Below, piece after piece: positions 1 to 9,092 of a stretch of 64,000 nt of DNA; position 1 is the stretch's first letter, and each line of letters starts with the position of its first letter. Source of the stretch: Pedobacter sp. ASV17. Its GTDB lineage: Bacteria > Bacteroidota > Bacteroidia > Sphingobacteriales > Sphingobacteriaceae. A program made the translations under genes and the position numbers. Under the pieces are notes generated by a model. That model saw nothing but the letters and a program-made list of their open reading frames with translations. It ran no database searches and was not told the DNA's origin. Location of the stretch: contig NZ_JAELTX010000007.1 of assembly GCF_016429065.1 (NCBI RefSeq), positions 1-64,000 on the forward strand. Direction: 5' to 3'.

Positions 1-1848
1 GTATTGCTAAGTGGCGCATTGGCCATTCTATATTTTATCACTTTTGCGGCTTATAGTTTTTATGGCTTACTGCCTCAATTGCTTGCTTTCCCGTTGATGC
101 TCATTTTTACGGCCTTCGGGGTACTTGCCGCCATCAAGTACAACAAACAAGTCATTGCCCACATCGGATTAGTAGGTGCTTATGGCATTCCTTTTTTATT
201 AAGTTCGGGCAGCGGCAATGTTATTATCCTATTCAGTTATATCGCAATCATTAACATTGGCATTCTTGCCATCAGCTTACAAAAGCATTGGAAAAAACTA
301 CTATACCTATCTTTTGCAGCTACTTGGAGCATTTATTTAAGCTGGCTCTTGATTTCTAGGGTGGGAAATGAATACTTCAATGTTTCGCTAATTTTTGCCA
401 GCATATTTTTCATCATTTTTTACGTCACCAATCTTGTTTACAAACTAAAACAACAAGAAACGCTGTTCATATCCGATATCATTATCGTACTCCTTAATTC
501 ATTTGTTTATTATGGTGCGGGATATTACATTTTACAGGGACAACCACAAAGCGCTAAATTATTAGGGCTATTCACCTTGACCAATGCCATCATCCACTTT
601 GTGGTAACGTTAGTGATCAAGAAAAATAAAATTGCGGATAAAAACCTCTTGTATTTCGTACTGGCGTTAGTCATCACCTTTATCACCATTGCTGTACCTG
701 TGCAATTAAATGGTGGCTGGGTAACTACTTTTTGGGCCGTAGAAGCGGCCTTGTTGCTATATATTTCTCGCGAAAAGCAGGTTCATATTTACGAGAAAAT
801 CAGTCTCCCATTAATTGTCCTTTCGTTTATAAGCTTAGTACACGACTGGGCAACCTATGCAAACTTTTTTGGCGGCTATGCAGAAAGCTATACCAGGTCT
901 TTTATCAATTTAAGATTTTTAACATCGGTCATCTTTATCGCGTCGTTTGGTTTCATGTTTAAACTAACTAAAAAGCCAACGCCACAGAATGCTATCATTA
1001 GCCAACTGATCAATTATGGCGTTCCTTCGTTACTGATTTTTGTGATCTATTTCGCCTTTAGCCTAGAAATCTCTTCAATTTTCGACAATCTCTACGAAAG
1101 AACCAAAATCAACACCACCCCTAATTCTAAAACCGCCAGTTACGTTTACAATTTCAGCTTGGAATATCTGAAAAATACTTGGCTGCATATTTACACCCTG
1201 CTTTACGCAGCAACACTTACCGCCATTAACATTTACAAAGTAAAAAGTAAAACACTGGGCGTTGCCAACATCATCATCAATTTCTTAGTGTTGTTCACCT
1301 TCCTAACTGGCGGCTTACTGATGCTAAGTGAGCTTAGAGATGCCTACCTTGACCCTAGTGGATCGCATTTCAAAGTAAGCGCAGGCACTTTATTAGTAAG
1401 ATACATCGCATTTATAGCACTTGGCATATTCCTATATGCTAATTATTTGCTTTGCAACACTCTACTTTTGGGCAAAAAACTTACTACGACATTCCACTAT
1501 GTGTTATGTGTCATCATCCTTTGGTTACTTAGCAGTGAACTCCTTCACCTATTAGCACTTGGTGGACTAAAATCTGGCTACAAACTCGGATTGAGCATTT
1601 TGTGGGGTTCTTACTCATTAATCCTTATTGGTATCGGGATTTGGAAGAACAAAAAGTATATCAGGTTTGGTGCCATTGCGTTGTTTGGCATTACTCTCTT
1701 AAAACTGTTCCTTTACGATATCACGCAACTTAACACCATTGGTAAAACCATTGCTTTTGTAGCATTAGGCGTACTACTACTAATCATCTCATTCCTGTAC
1801 AATAAGTACAAGCATTTAATTATTGACGATGTTAAACCAGAAAACTAA
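1..1848 (+). CDS. DUF2339-family polytopic membrane protein (5' end outside window)
   Basis: The reading frame is open from the first base, so the N-terminus lies upstream of the window and only the C-terminal ~615 residues are seen. The visible part is almost entirely hydrophobic, with roughly 18 or more predicted membrane segments separated by short basic loops, as in the DUF2339 family. Those proteins are very large inner-membrane proteins of unknown function, often 800 residues or more. The stop overlaps the start of the next gene, a DUF3999 homologue. That pairing recurs in bacteria and supports both assignments. The biochemical role is unknown; a link to the cell envelope is only a guess from its location. 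Confidence 0.75.
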   Translation, partial: VLLSGALAILYFITFAAYSFYGLLPQLLAFPLMLIFTAFGVLAAIKYNKQVIAHIGLVGAYGIPFLLSSGSGNVIILFSYIAIINIGILAISLQKHWKKLLYLSFAATWSIYLSWLLISRVGNEYFNVSLIFASIFFIIFYVTNLVYKLKQQETLFISDIIIVLLNSFVYYGAGYYILQGQPQSAKLLGLFTLTNAIIHFVVTLVIKKNKIADKNLLYFVLALVITFITIAVPVQLNGGWVTTFWAVEAALLLYISREKQVHIYEKISLPLIVLSFISLVHDWATYANFFGGYAESYTRSFINLRFLTSVIFIASFGFMFKLTKKPTPQNAIISQLINYGVPSLLIFVIYFAFSLEISSIFDNLYERTKINTTPNSKTASYVYNFSLEYLKNTWLHIYTLLYAATLTAINIYKVKSKTLGVANIIINFLVLFTFLTGGLLMLSELRDAYLDPSGSHFKVSAGTLLVRYIAFIALGIFLYANYLLCNTLLLGKKLTTTFHYVLCVIILWLLSSELLHLLALGGLKSGYKLGLSILWGSYSLILIGIGIWKNKKYIRFGAIALFGITLLKLFLYDITQLNTIGKTIAFVALGVLLLIISFLYNKYKHLIIDDVKPEN

Positions 1849-3088
1849 AATCTCAACACTCTTAAAGGGCTCGATACTCCTTGCTTTTACTTTGATGTTA
1901 AGCAGTTTTGCCGCGACTGCACAAATTAACACCTATCGCTATAAAAGAAATTTAAACGGCATTTCAGATCAATGGCAAGCATTAACATTGCCGAGTGAAA
2001 TCTTTGGGAAATTACAAAGCGATTTAAGCGATATAAGAATTTATGGCACAAAAGGGAAAGACACGATTGAAGTACCTTTTATCATTAAGGAAAACACCGC
2101 AACCAAAACAGAACAAGAAGTAAAATATCAGCTCATTAACAAAGTCGCTGGGAAGGATGGTAATTTTATCACATTGGTTCCAGAAACAAATACCCCCATC
2201 AATAAAATTGATTTACAAATTGCCCAGCAAAATTTTGATTGGCTGGTAAGGCTGGAGGGAAGCAATGACAATAACAATTGGTATACCCTGCTCAATAACT
2301 ATCGCATAACAGGAATTAAAAATCAGAGCATATCCTATCAGTTCACCACCTTGAATTTTGACAATGCGCAATATCGGTATTATAGGATTTTCTTTAATAG
2401 CAAAGAGCAACCCAAAATTGAAGGTGCAAAAATCTCCAAGTTGGGCATCACCAATGAAAAAACTCGCTCGGCCGAAATCATTTCCTTTCACGTAGCTAAC
2501 AACCAAAAATCAAAGCAAACAATCATTGACGTTAAACTGAAAAATGCAGTGCCAATCGTTAACATTGCATTGGATGTTTTGAGCAATACCGATTATTATC
2601 GCCCCATTAAGATAGAATGTGTAACCGATAGTTTTAAAACTTCAGAAAAACAAAATTACAATTACCTATTGCTTAGCGAAGGCTTTTTAACTTCTATAGA
2701 AAAACCAGAATTTGGCTTTAAAAGCCCATTTACAGACAGAATTAAAATCACCATCGAAAATTACGACAACCAACCATTAACCGTTAAAAACATCGTCGTA
2801 AAGGAAGCACAATATGAATTGATTGCGAGGTTTGTGGACACGACTTACAATTATGCCCTATACTATGGCAACAACAAAGCCAATGCGCCAATTTATGATT
2901 TGGCAAATTTCAACCAGAAAATACCAGAAACGATAAAATCTGTTATGCTGGAGAAGGAAACAGAAAATCCTGACCTACTAATCAAGGCGGATCATTCTCT
3001 AGTGAAAAACACTTACTGGCTTTGGGCATTGGTTGCCATAGCTGTGATTGTTTTAGGTTACTTTGCAATAAGAATGTTGAGAGAATAA
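1829..3088 (+). CDS. DUF3999-family single-pass membrane protein
   Basis: The ATG at 1829 is chosen over an in-frame TTG six bases earlier. It overlaps the preceding DUF2339 gene by 20 bases, so the two are translated as a unit. The product of about 419 residues starts with a signal peptide ending near a SSFAATAQ stretch. A long beta-rich extracytoplasmic region follows, resembling a pair of discoidin/galactose-binding-like domains (a fold guess). It ends in one membrane helix near residues 398-416 and a short basic tail. This matches the DUF3999 layout. The function is unknown; by context it probably works with the polytopic partner in the inner membrane, facing the periplasm. Confidence 0.7.
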   Translation: MLNQKTKISTLLKGSILLAFTLMLSSFAATAQINTYRYKRNLNGISDQWQALTLPSEIFGKLQSDLSDIRIYGTKGKDTIEVPFIIKENTATKTEQEVKYQLINKVAGKDGNFITLVPETNTPINKIDLQIAQQNFDWLVRLEGSNDNNNWYTLLNNYRITGIKNQSISYQFTTLNFDNAQYRYYRIFFNSKEQPKIEGAKISKLGITNEKTRSAEIISFHVANNQKSKQTIIDVKLKNAVPIVNIALDVLSNTDYYRPIKIECVTDSFKTSEKQNYNYLLLSEGFLTSIEKPEFGFKSPFTDRIKITIENYDNQPLTVKNIVVKEAQYELIARFVDTTYNYALYYGNNKANAPIYDLANFNQKIPETIKSVMLEKETENPDLLIKADHSLVKNTYWLWALVAIAVIVLGYFAIRMLRE

Positions 3089-3178
3089 TCCCGCCCAATA
3101 GATAAATCAATTTTGTTTATTTATTTTTAAAGATATTACTAGCCTATTGTTGTTGGCTAGCCACCAAACACTCCATTA

Positions 3179-4135
3179 ATGAAAAGACTACCTCTTTGTA
3201 TTTTACTGTTCAGCATAATGATTTTATGCGCTTCTTGGGGCTTTTTTGCACATAAGCGGATTAACCAGCTGGCTATATTCACCCTTCCAGAAGGCATGAT
3301 TGGCTTTTACAAAAATAACCACAAGTACATCACCGAACATGCCATTGATCCAGACAAGAGAAGATATGCCGATACCGCTGAGGCACCCAGACATTATTTA
3401 GATGTAGAAAACTATGAAGCACATATTGACAGTATCCCCGAAAAATGGAACGATGCCGTAAATAAATATGGGGCAAAAAAAATTGCTAGCGATGGCATGG
3501 TTCCATGGCAAATACAACGCACTTATAGCAATTTGGTGAGGGCATTTAAAGAACGTGACTCGTTAAAGATATTAAGATATTCGGCCGATTTGGGCCACTA
3601 CGTTGCAGATGCACACGTACCACTACACACCACCAACAACCACAACGGACAACTTACCAACCAAACAGGTATCCATGGGTTTTGGGAGAGCCGCATTCCC
3701 GAGCTATTTGCCAAAGACTACAATCTTTTGGTAGGCAAGGCCAGCTACATCGAAAATCCTTTAAAGGAGGCTTGGAAAATCGTTAAAAAAGCACATACGA
3801 TGGTGGACACCGTATTAACTTTTGAAGCCAAACTGAACGCTTCTTTTCCCGCCGATCAGAAATACGATTTTTCGATGAGAGGCAAAAATGTGATGAAGCA
3901 ATATTCAGTAGCTTATACCAAAGCTTATCAAGACATGATGAAAGGAATGGTGGAGCGTCAAATGCGTTCGTCGATTATTAAAGTAGGTTCCTTTTGGTTT
4001 TCGGCTTGGGTTGACGCTGGACAGCCAGATTTAAGAAATATGATTAGAATTGAGGCTTCTATTGAAGATAAACAGCAAGCCGAAAAAGCAGATAAAAAAT
4101 ATCAAGAAGGAAAAATTATCGGTAGGGAATTTTAG
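3179..4135 (+). CDS. Secreted zinc-dependent S1/P1 nuclease / phospholipase C-fold protein
   Basis: The product has 318 residues with an N-terminal signal segment (1-19) followed directly by WGFFAHKRIN. Trp and His at the start of the mature chain are a hallmark of the zinc-dependent phospholipase C / P1 nuclease fold, in which they help bind the trinuclear zinc site. Further likely ligands are His-Tyr-Leu-Asp near residue 72, HYVADAHVPLH near 140-150 and GIHGFWE near 162-168. The family cleaves phosphodiesters in single-stranded nucleic acids or phospholipids, and which applies here cannot be told from sequence. Residues after 240 form a charged helical tail. It is probably periplasmic or secreted, with its own 90-base upstream gap. 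Confidence 0.75.
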   Translation: MKRLPLCILLFSIMILCASWGFFAHKRINQLAIFTLPEGMIGFYKNNHKYITEHAIDPDKRRYADTAEAPRHYLDVENYEAHIDSIPEKWNDAVNKYGAKKIASDGMVPWQIQRTYSNLVRAFKERDSLKILRYSADLGHYVADAHVPLHTTNNHNGQLTNQTGIHGFWESRIPELFAKDYNLLVGKASYIENPLKEAWKIVKKAHTMVDTVLTFEAKLNASFPADQKYDFSMRGKNVMKQYSVAYTKAYQDMMKGMVERQMRSSIIKVGSFWFSAWVDAGQPDLRNMIRIEASIEDKQQAEKADKKYQEGKIIGREF

Positions 4136-4150
4136 CATACAAAGCACGAA

Positions 4151-4470
4151 AACCTCGTAGGTTTTTTATTTTAACCTGCCGAAACCTCAATGCATAATTT
4201 CGATGGCCTGCTCCGATTATTCGGAAAGGAAGTATAACGAAGAGAATTGAAATGACAGGGCTAGCTAGAAAGAACACCACCAAACCTCGTAGGTTTTTGA
4301 AACCTACGAGGTTTTTTATTTTAACCTACCGAAACCTCAATGCCTAATTTCGATGGCCTGCTCCGATTATTCGGAGAGGAAGTATAACGAAGAGAATTGA
4401 AATGACGAGGCTGGCTAGAAAGAACACCACCAAACCTCGTAGGTTTTTGAAACCTACGAGGTTTATAAAA
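4151..4470. repeat. Two-copy 150-bp tandem repeat with palindromic ends
   Basis: Bases 4161-4310 and 4311-4460 are two near-identical units with a period of exactly 150 bp and only a few mismatches (for example tgcataattt versus tgcctaattt). Each unit ends with the perfect hairpin AACCTCGTAGGTT / AACCTACGAGGTT (about 4282-4313 and 4432-4463). A single arm precedes unit 1 at 4151. The hairpins followed by T-runs could terminate transcription of the gene ending at 4135. The same hairpin recurs at 41967-42001. No open frame of note lies in this 383-base gap. Confidence 0.85.
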
Positions 4471-4492
4471 AAACCGAAGTTCTTGCAAACAA

Positions 4493-4518
4493 AAAAGTCC
4501 CGCATGTGCGGGACTTTT
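4493..4518 (-). terminator. Bidirectional Rho-independent terminator after dedA
   Basis: An A-run, the 8-bp stem GTCCCGCA/TGCGGGAC with a 2-base loop, and a T-run lie immediately downstream of the minus-strand DedA gene. The same GTCCCG stem type recurs at several other places in the window. Confidence 0.85.
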
Positions 4519-4519
4519 A

Positions 4520-5188
4520 TTAAATCGTTTTATCTTCTATTTTCTCTTTCTTTTTAAGAAGAGATTTAAGTCCTGCAATAATGACTGGAGCAAAGGTCCC
4601 CACCGCAATAATCACGATGATTACTTCAAAGTTTTTCTCTACAAAAGGAATTTTACCTAATAAAAAACCCGCAAAGGAAAGACTAAAAATCCATGCAAAA
4701 CCACCAATAATATTATAGGCTGTAAATTTACCAAACGACATTTTCGCTGCACCAGCTACAAAGGGAGCTACCGTTCTGAAAATAGGCAAGAACCTGCTAA
4801 ATACAATTGCTTTTGAGCCGTGTTTTTCGAAATACTCGTGCGATTGGTGATAGTATTTGAGTTTTAAAATCTTATTCTCTTCTTTAAAAACTTTTACACC
4901 AAAGAACCTTCCCAAACGATAGTTAAGGGAATTTCCCAAGATTGCCGCAGCGGTTAAAATAAAGCACATGAACCAAATGTTCAAGCCTGTATCACCACCA
5001 GCAATAAGTGCCCCAACAGCAAACAACATGGAATCGCCAGGTAAAAAAGGTGTAACTACAAATCCTGTTTCAGCAAAAATGATGATGAACAAAATCAAAT
5101 AAGTCCAAGTCCTGTAATTTTGGATAATGGTTACTAAAGTATCTTTAGTATCGGTAAGTAGCTTAATTAATAAATCTAGTATTTCCAA
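4520..5188 (-). CDS. DedA / SNARE-associated family inner-membrane protein
   Basis: The 222-residue protein has about five hydrophobic segments. It carries the DedA (VTT) signatures: FLPGDSMLFAVGAL near residues 48-61 and FSRFLPIFRTVAPFVAGAAKM near 130-150, where the basic and proline-rich motif sits in a re-entrant region. DedA proteins are needed for envelope homeostasis, and some act as undecaprenyl-phosphate or phosphatidylethanolamine flippases. Which substrate is used here cannot be read from the sequence. The C-terminus is a Lys-rich tail. It is a single-gene unit: a terminator sits 2 bases after the stop and the dnaN terminator lies upstream. Confidence 0.88.
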   Translation of the reverse strand: MEILDLLIKLLTDTKDTLVTIIQNYRTWTYLILFIIIFAETGFVVTPFLPGDSMLFAVGALIAGGDTGLNIWFMCFILTAAAILGNSLNYRLGRFFGVKVFKEENKILKLKYYHQSHEYFEKHGSKAIVFSRFLPIFRTVAPFVAGAAKMSFGKFTAYNIIGGFAWIFSLSFAGFLLGKIPFVEKNFEVIIVIIAVGTFAPVIIAGLKSLLKKKEKIEDKTI

Positions 5189-5304
5189 TGTAGTTAAATT
5201 TTTCCGCTAAAATAAACAATATGCCTTGCAAAAAAACACCTATTTACGATTATGACATTTTCTGCAAAAACAGAGATAATCCACTTACAGATAAATGATT
5301 ATCA

Positions 5305-5342
5305 TAAAAAAAGCTTAAAGTAAATACCTTAAGCTTTTTTTT
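5305..5342 (-). terminator. Terminator after dnaN
   Basis: An A-rich arm with AAGCTTAAAG pairs with CTTAAGCTTTTTTT to give a stem with a 7-base AT loop and T-run. It lies 34 bases downstream of the dnaN stop. Confidence 0.7.
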
Positions 5343-5375
5343 ATGGTTAGCAAACGCTAGTTATTTTTTAAATGT

Positions 5376-6500
5376 TTAGTAGCTGCTGTTTAGCATTACA
5401 GGCATTACCAACATCAAAACGTCTTCGTTCTCATCGTTAGTTTGAGGGATCAACAAACCTGCTCTGTTTGGCGTAGAAAGTTCTAAAGTGACTTCCTCAC
5501 CACTTAGGTTGTTCAACATCTCGATCAAGAAACGGGCATTGAAGCCAATTTCCAAATCTTCGCCATCATATTGACAGCTCAAACGCTCATGAGCTTCGTT
5601 AGCAAAATCCAAATCCTCTGAAGAGATATTCAACTCGCTACCGTTGATTTTCAAACGTACTTGGTGCGTAGTTTTGTTTGCGAAAATAACTACCCTACGT
5701 AGGGTATTTAAGAACAAAGCTCTATCAATTACCAATTTATTAGGATTATTTGCAGGAATTACTGCTTCGTAATCAGGATAACGCTCATCAATTAAGCGAC
5801 AAATCAAGTTGATGTTCTCAAACTTAAAGAAAGCACTTGTAGCGTTATAATCTACTGAAACATTTACATCGCTATTTGGCAAAGCAGCTTTCAACAAAGT
5901 CAAGGCTTTCTTTGGCAAAATAAAAGATGAAGCTTTATCCGCTTTGGTATCGTTTCTTCTGTAGCGAACTAATTTATGAGCATCAGTAGCTACAAAAGTG
6001 ATGTTTTGAGGAGATAGTTGACAAAAAACGCCTGTCATTGCTGGACGAAGTTCGTCGTTACTTACTGCGAAAATGGTTTTGGTAATGGCTTCGCTTAATA
6101 CCGACGCTGGCAAGTTAACCGAAGAGGCATTGTCAACCACTGGGATTTTAGGGAAATCGTCACCGTTTTCACCACTCAATTTATATTTTCCGTCACCAGC
6201 GCTGATTTCGATGGCGAAAGTATTATCATCTACATGGAAGGTAATTGGCTGATCAGGCAAAGTCTTCAACGTGTCTAGCAAAATTCTTGACGGCACGGCA
6301 ACTTTTCCTTCTTCTTTTGACTCAACAGGTAAAGCAGTAGTCATACTGGTTTGCAAGTCGGTAGCAGAAATGGTCAAATTTCCTTCTTTAATCTCAAACA
6401 GGAAATTCTCTAGGATAGGCAATACTGTGCTGCTGCTCGAAGCACCATTAACCGTTTGTAAATGTTTTAATAATGTCGACGTAGATACTATAAATCTCAT
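5376..6500 (-). CDS. dnaN: DNA polymerase III beta subunit (sliding clamp)
   Basis: The 374-residue length is normal for bacterial beta clamps, which form a dimeric ring that tethers the replicative polymerase and other clamp-binding proteins to DNA. The start MRFIVSTSTLLKHLQTVNG, the LPILENFLFEI stretch near residue 25, GKVAVPSRILLDTLKTLP near 65 and the C-terminal LMLVMPVMLNSSY are all typical; the last forms the protein-binding pocket edge. It lies downstream of gldF-gldG on the same strand with a 34-base gap that contains its own promoter-like element. It is not next to dnaA here. There is no sign of damage. Confidence 0.97.
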   Translation of the reverse strand: MRFIVSTSTLLKHLQTVNGASSSSTVLPILENFLFEIKEGNLTISATDLQTSMTTALPVESKEEGKVAVPSRILLDTLKTLPDQPITFHVDDNTFAIEISAGDGKYKLSGENGDDFPKIPVVDNASSVNLPASVLSEAITKTIFAVSNDELRPAMTGVFCQLSPQNITFVATDAHKLVRYRRNDTKADKASSFILPKKALTLLKAALPNSDVNVSVDYNATSAFFKFENINLICRLIDERYPDYEAVIPANNPNKLVIDRALFLNTLRRVVIFANKTTHQVRLKINGSELNISSEDLDFANEAHERLSCQYDGEDLEIGFNARFLIEMLNNLSGEEVTLELSTPNRAGLLIPQTNDENEDVLMLVMPVMLNSSY

Positions 6501-6519
6501 AGTTTGTTATATATAGATT

Positions 6520-6527
6520 CAAAAGTA
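6520..6527 (-). promoter_or_regulatory. Candidate -7 promoter element (TACTTTTG) for dnaN
   Basis: On the minus strand TACTTTTG matches the Bacteroidota -7 consensus TAnnTTTG and lies about 20 bases before the dnaN ATG. I see no convincing TTTG -33 box at the expected spacing, so confidence is modest. Confidence 0.4.
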
Positions 6528-6534
6528 TGAAATT

Positions 6535-8268
6535 TTACCTTGCATACTTGTGTTTACGATAATAATGTTGAAAAATTGCGAAACATATCAACACTAAAAT
6601 TGGCACTACGGTATTCACCAGCTGCCATTTTGTTTTTTCCGTACGTAAAAGCGTCTTATCCAGCGGCCTTACGGTAATTTCCTTATTGCGCAGGGAAATC
6701 AGATTATCTTCATTGGTAAAATAATCTACAATATTTAACAGCAACGCCTTGTTCCCATAATTCTGCTGGGTGTACCTGTCAAAGCCCAAAGGGAAAGGAG
6801 AACCATCACCAGAAACCTGATTGACGAAAACATCACCATCCCCTATCACAATCATTTTTGTAGGCTTGCTTTGCGCTGGAACATCATAATGTTCATTAAT
6901 GCCTTTAGGCACTGGACGATTTAGAAAAACCGATTTAAAATTCCCTTCCAACAACACCCCTACACTTTTTGGCGTACTGGTGAACTCCTTTTGAGTAGGC
7001 TCTTGCTCTACCATTTGAAGGTTAAACAATTTAGGCGAAGTGTAAACCTTGTTGTAAGGCGAAGTAGATAAAATAATATGCTTATTTACGTTTTTACTGC
7101 CAATGGTATCTACCGTGCTGGCAAATTCTGTTTTTACGTTATCCAAATTTTTCACCACGCTATTGCTGGTATCTGGCAATAAAATAGGATAATAAAGCCA
7201 AGGTGCCAATTGAATATCGCCACGTGGGCCGCCAGGCATTGCCACTGGGATTTCAGCACAGTTTACATCTGCAATGATGTCGTAGTTTACCCTGGCACCA
7301 TATTCAAACAGCATGTCATCTAAGTTGAGCGTATTGTTGCCTGCCATAAACGACTTGCCACTACGTAAGCTGTCTAAGGACATCCTCACTTGGTCTATTG
7401 ACCACAACACTTGCCCTCCCTTCATTACAAAATAGTTTATTTTATACTTCTGGGCTTCGGTAAAAGCGTTTAACGGCTTGGCGACCACCAACATTTTCAA
7501 ACTGTCTAACCCTTCTTTGGTAATCGAATCTAAATTCACACGACCTACTACATAGCTATCAGAAAGCGTACTAATGGCATCGTACAAATAACGGTTATCG
7601 GGTTCTCCATTGCCTTCTGTAAAACCAACCCTAGGGTTGTAGCCTGTAATTACTTTCTTCAATGAAGAAGTAAATACATACTCTAGATTTTTAATGGAAT
7701 TATTGATGCTCTGATCGTAATTGGAAGCTTCGCCACCTAAATTTTGCAACAGTTTTACCGGCATGCGCTTGCCATTGCTTTCAATCATAGCCATTGGGTA
7801 CACCAATTTCTCGGAGAAACCCGCATCCGTTTTAATATTGATGTTGGTGGGCTTAATTCCCTGCTCAAACAACCGTTGAATAACCGTATCCTGTTCCGCA
7901 GCAGAAAGCCCCGAAAGTGGGTCGACAAAAATTACTTTAAAATTTCCTTTGGAATAAGCCCTATAGTCAGTCAGCAAGTCTTTAGTGGCATTGCGCAAAC
8001 GCTTAAACGCCGCTGGCATGTCTCCGTACAAATAAATAGTCACCACTACTTCATGCTTATTCTGCTGTAGGATTTCTTTGGTTTTTTGGGTGAGCGTAAA
8101 ACGTTTTTCTTTTGTAAAATCAATACGGGTATAAGCAAATTGTGCTGCTACATTAATCAATATCACCGATAACAAAAACAATATCGGTTTCAGGATTTTA
8201 TTTGTCTTTGTTCCTTGTTCCTTGCTCCTTGTTCCTTGCTCCTTGTTCCTTAATCCCTGACCTACCAT
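6535..8268 (-). CDS. gldG: Gliding-motility ABC transporter substrate-binding-like subunit GldG
   Basis: This 577-residue protein has an N-terminal membrane segment (about 28-47), then the family hallmark ARIDFTKEKRFTLT-like stretch. The large ABC_transp_aux extracytoplasmic domain spans about 60-540, and a second membrane helix lies near 546-566. GldG works with GldF and GldA as an ABC transporter implicated in gliding in Flavobacterium. The ATG overlaps the gldF stop by 7 bases (ATGGTAG), which fixes the start. The first ~20 residues are an odd repetitive extension (NKEQGTRSKEQGTK) encoded by a 7-bp tandem repeat, and no alternative start lies between it and the membrane helix. dnaN follows 34 bases downstream. 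Confidence 0.92.
   Translation of the reverse strand: MVGQGLRNKEQGTRSKEQGTKTNKILKPILFLLSVILINVAAQFAYTRIDFTKEKRFTLTQKTKEILQQNKHEVVVTIYLYGDMPAAFKRLRNATKDLLTDYRAYSKGNFKVIFVDPLSGLSAAEQDTVIQRLFEQGIKPTNINIKTDAGFSEKLVYPMAMIESNGKRMPVKLLQNLGGEASNYDQSINNSIKNLEYVFTSSLKKVITGYNPRVGFTEGNGEPDNRYLYDAISTLSDSYVVGRVNLDSITKEGLDSLKMLVVAKPLNAFTEAQKYKINYFVMKGGQVLWSIDQVRMSLDSLRSGKSFMAGNNTLNLDDMLFEYGARVNYDIIADVNCAEIPVAMPGGPRGDIQLAPWLYYPILLPDTSNSVVKNLDNVKTEFASTVDTIGSKNVNKHIILSTSPYNKVYTSPKLFNLQMVEQEPTQKEFTSTPKSVGVLLEGNFKSVFLNRPVPKGINEHYDVPAQSKPTKMIVIGDGDVFVNQVSGDGSPFPLGFDRYTQQNYGNKALLLNIVDYFTNEDNLISLRNKEITVRPLDKTLLRTEKTKWQLVNTVVPILVLICFAIFQHYYRKHKYAR
8210..8251 (-). repeat. Six tandem copies of a 7-bp repeat inside gldG
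   Basis: On the coding strand there are six consecutive heptamers AAGGAAC/AAGGAGC (42 bp), just inside the gldG start. The unit is not a multiple of three, so gain or loss of one copy would shift the gldG frame. The reading frame is intact with six copies. Confidence 0.9.
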
Positions 8269-8990
8269 TTTCTACCTCCAATCACTAAATGCGTTACACC
8301 AAAAAACAAGGCAACAAAGGAAATGAAATAAACCACATCCCGGGTATCTAAAACTCCTCTGCTGATGGATTGGTAATGTTCGGCAATGCCCAAATTGGCC
8401 AACTGGCTTTCGAAGCTTTGAAAAGCCGAAATTTTACTGATGGAATCGAAACCGCTGTAAGCGAAAAAACACAAAAAAACAGAGACTGCAAATGCAATGA
8501 CCTGATTTTTGGTGAAAGATGAGGCAAACACACCGATGGCGGTAAAAGCACTCCCTAATAAAAATAAACCAATGTACGAACCAATGATCGCACCTGTATC
8601 TAAATTGCCTTTGGGCAAACCTAATTGTGATATGCTGTAACAATAAATTAACGTAGGCAACAGGGCAAACAATACCAAAACCAAACAGGCCAGATATTTT
8701 GCACTGATGATTTGTAAATTGGTTAAGGGACGAGTGGCCAACAATACATAAGTTCCTTCTTTTCTCTCCTCTGCAAACGAACGCATGGTGATGGCCGAAA
8801 TGAGGAACATAAATAGGTAAGGCACCAATCCGAAAAAGCCGTCCATTTCGGCATAGCCATATTCCAAGATGGAAGTATCAGGGAAAAACCAGAACATTAA
8901 ACCACAGGCCAATAAAAATATGCCGATGGTAATATAGGCCATTAAGGAATTGAGGAAACTGAATAACTCTCTTTTGAATACTGCTAGCAT
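8262..8990 (-). CDS. gldF: Gliding-motility ABC transporter permease GldF
   Basis: The 242-residue ABC-2-type permease has six predicted membrane segments. The sequence FKRELFSFLNSLMAYITIGIF at the start and the loop MRSFAEERKEGTYVLLATRPLTNLQII (about residues 68-95) are typical of GldF. The latter is the ABC2 loop where the permease meets its ATPase. It pairs with GldG, with which it overlaps by 7 bases, and presumably with the GldA ATPase encoded 4 kb away at 12702. The three-part transporter is linked to gliding and type IX secretion function in Bacteroidota. It is the first gene of the gldF-gldG unit; the upstream gap holds the terminator of the next minus-strand gene. Confidence 0.93.
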   Translation of the reverse strand: MLAVFKRELFSFLNSLMAYITIGIFLLACGLMFWFFPDTSILEYGYAEMDGFFGLVPYLFMFLISAITMRSFAEERKEGTYVLLATRPLTNLQIISAKYLACLVLVLFALLPTLIYCYSISQLGLPKGNLDTGAIIGSYIGLFLLGSAFTAIGVFASSFTKNQVIAFAVSVFLCFFAYSGFDSISKISAFQSFESQLANLGIAEHYQSISRGVLDTRDVVYFISFVALFFGVTHLVIGGRKW

Positions 8991-9034
8991 GCGCTTGGAT
9001 TGTGATGCCGAAGTTATACAATATCTATTAAAAC

Positions 9035-9076
9035 AAAAAAAGTCCCGTTCCGCAAGTGCGGGATACGAGACTTTTT
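9035..9076 (-). terminator. Terminator after the 9093-9740 porin-like gene
   Basis: An A-run, an imperfect GTCCCG...GCAagTGCGG...GAC stem and a T-run lie about 17 bases past the stop. It resembles the other GTCCCG-type terminators in the window but has an internal bulge. Confidence 0.7.
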
Positions 9077-9092
9077 CATTTATGTTGTTTGG

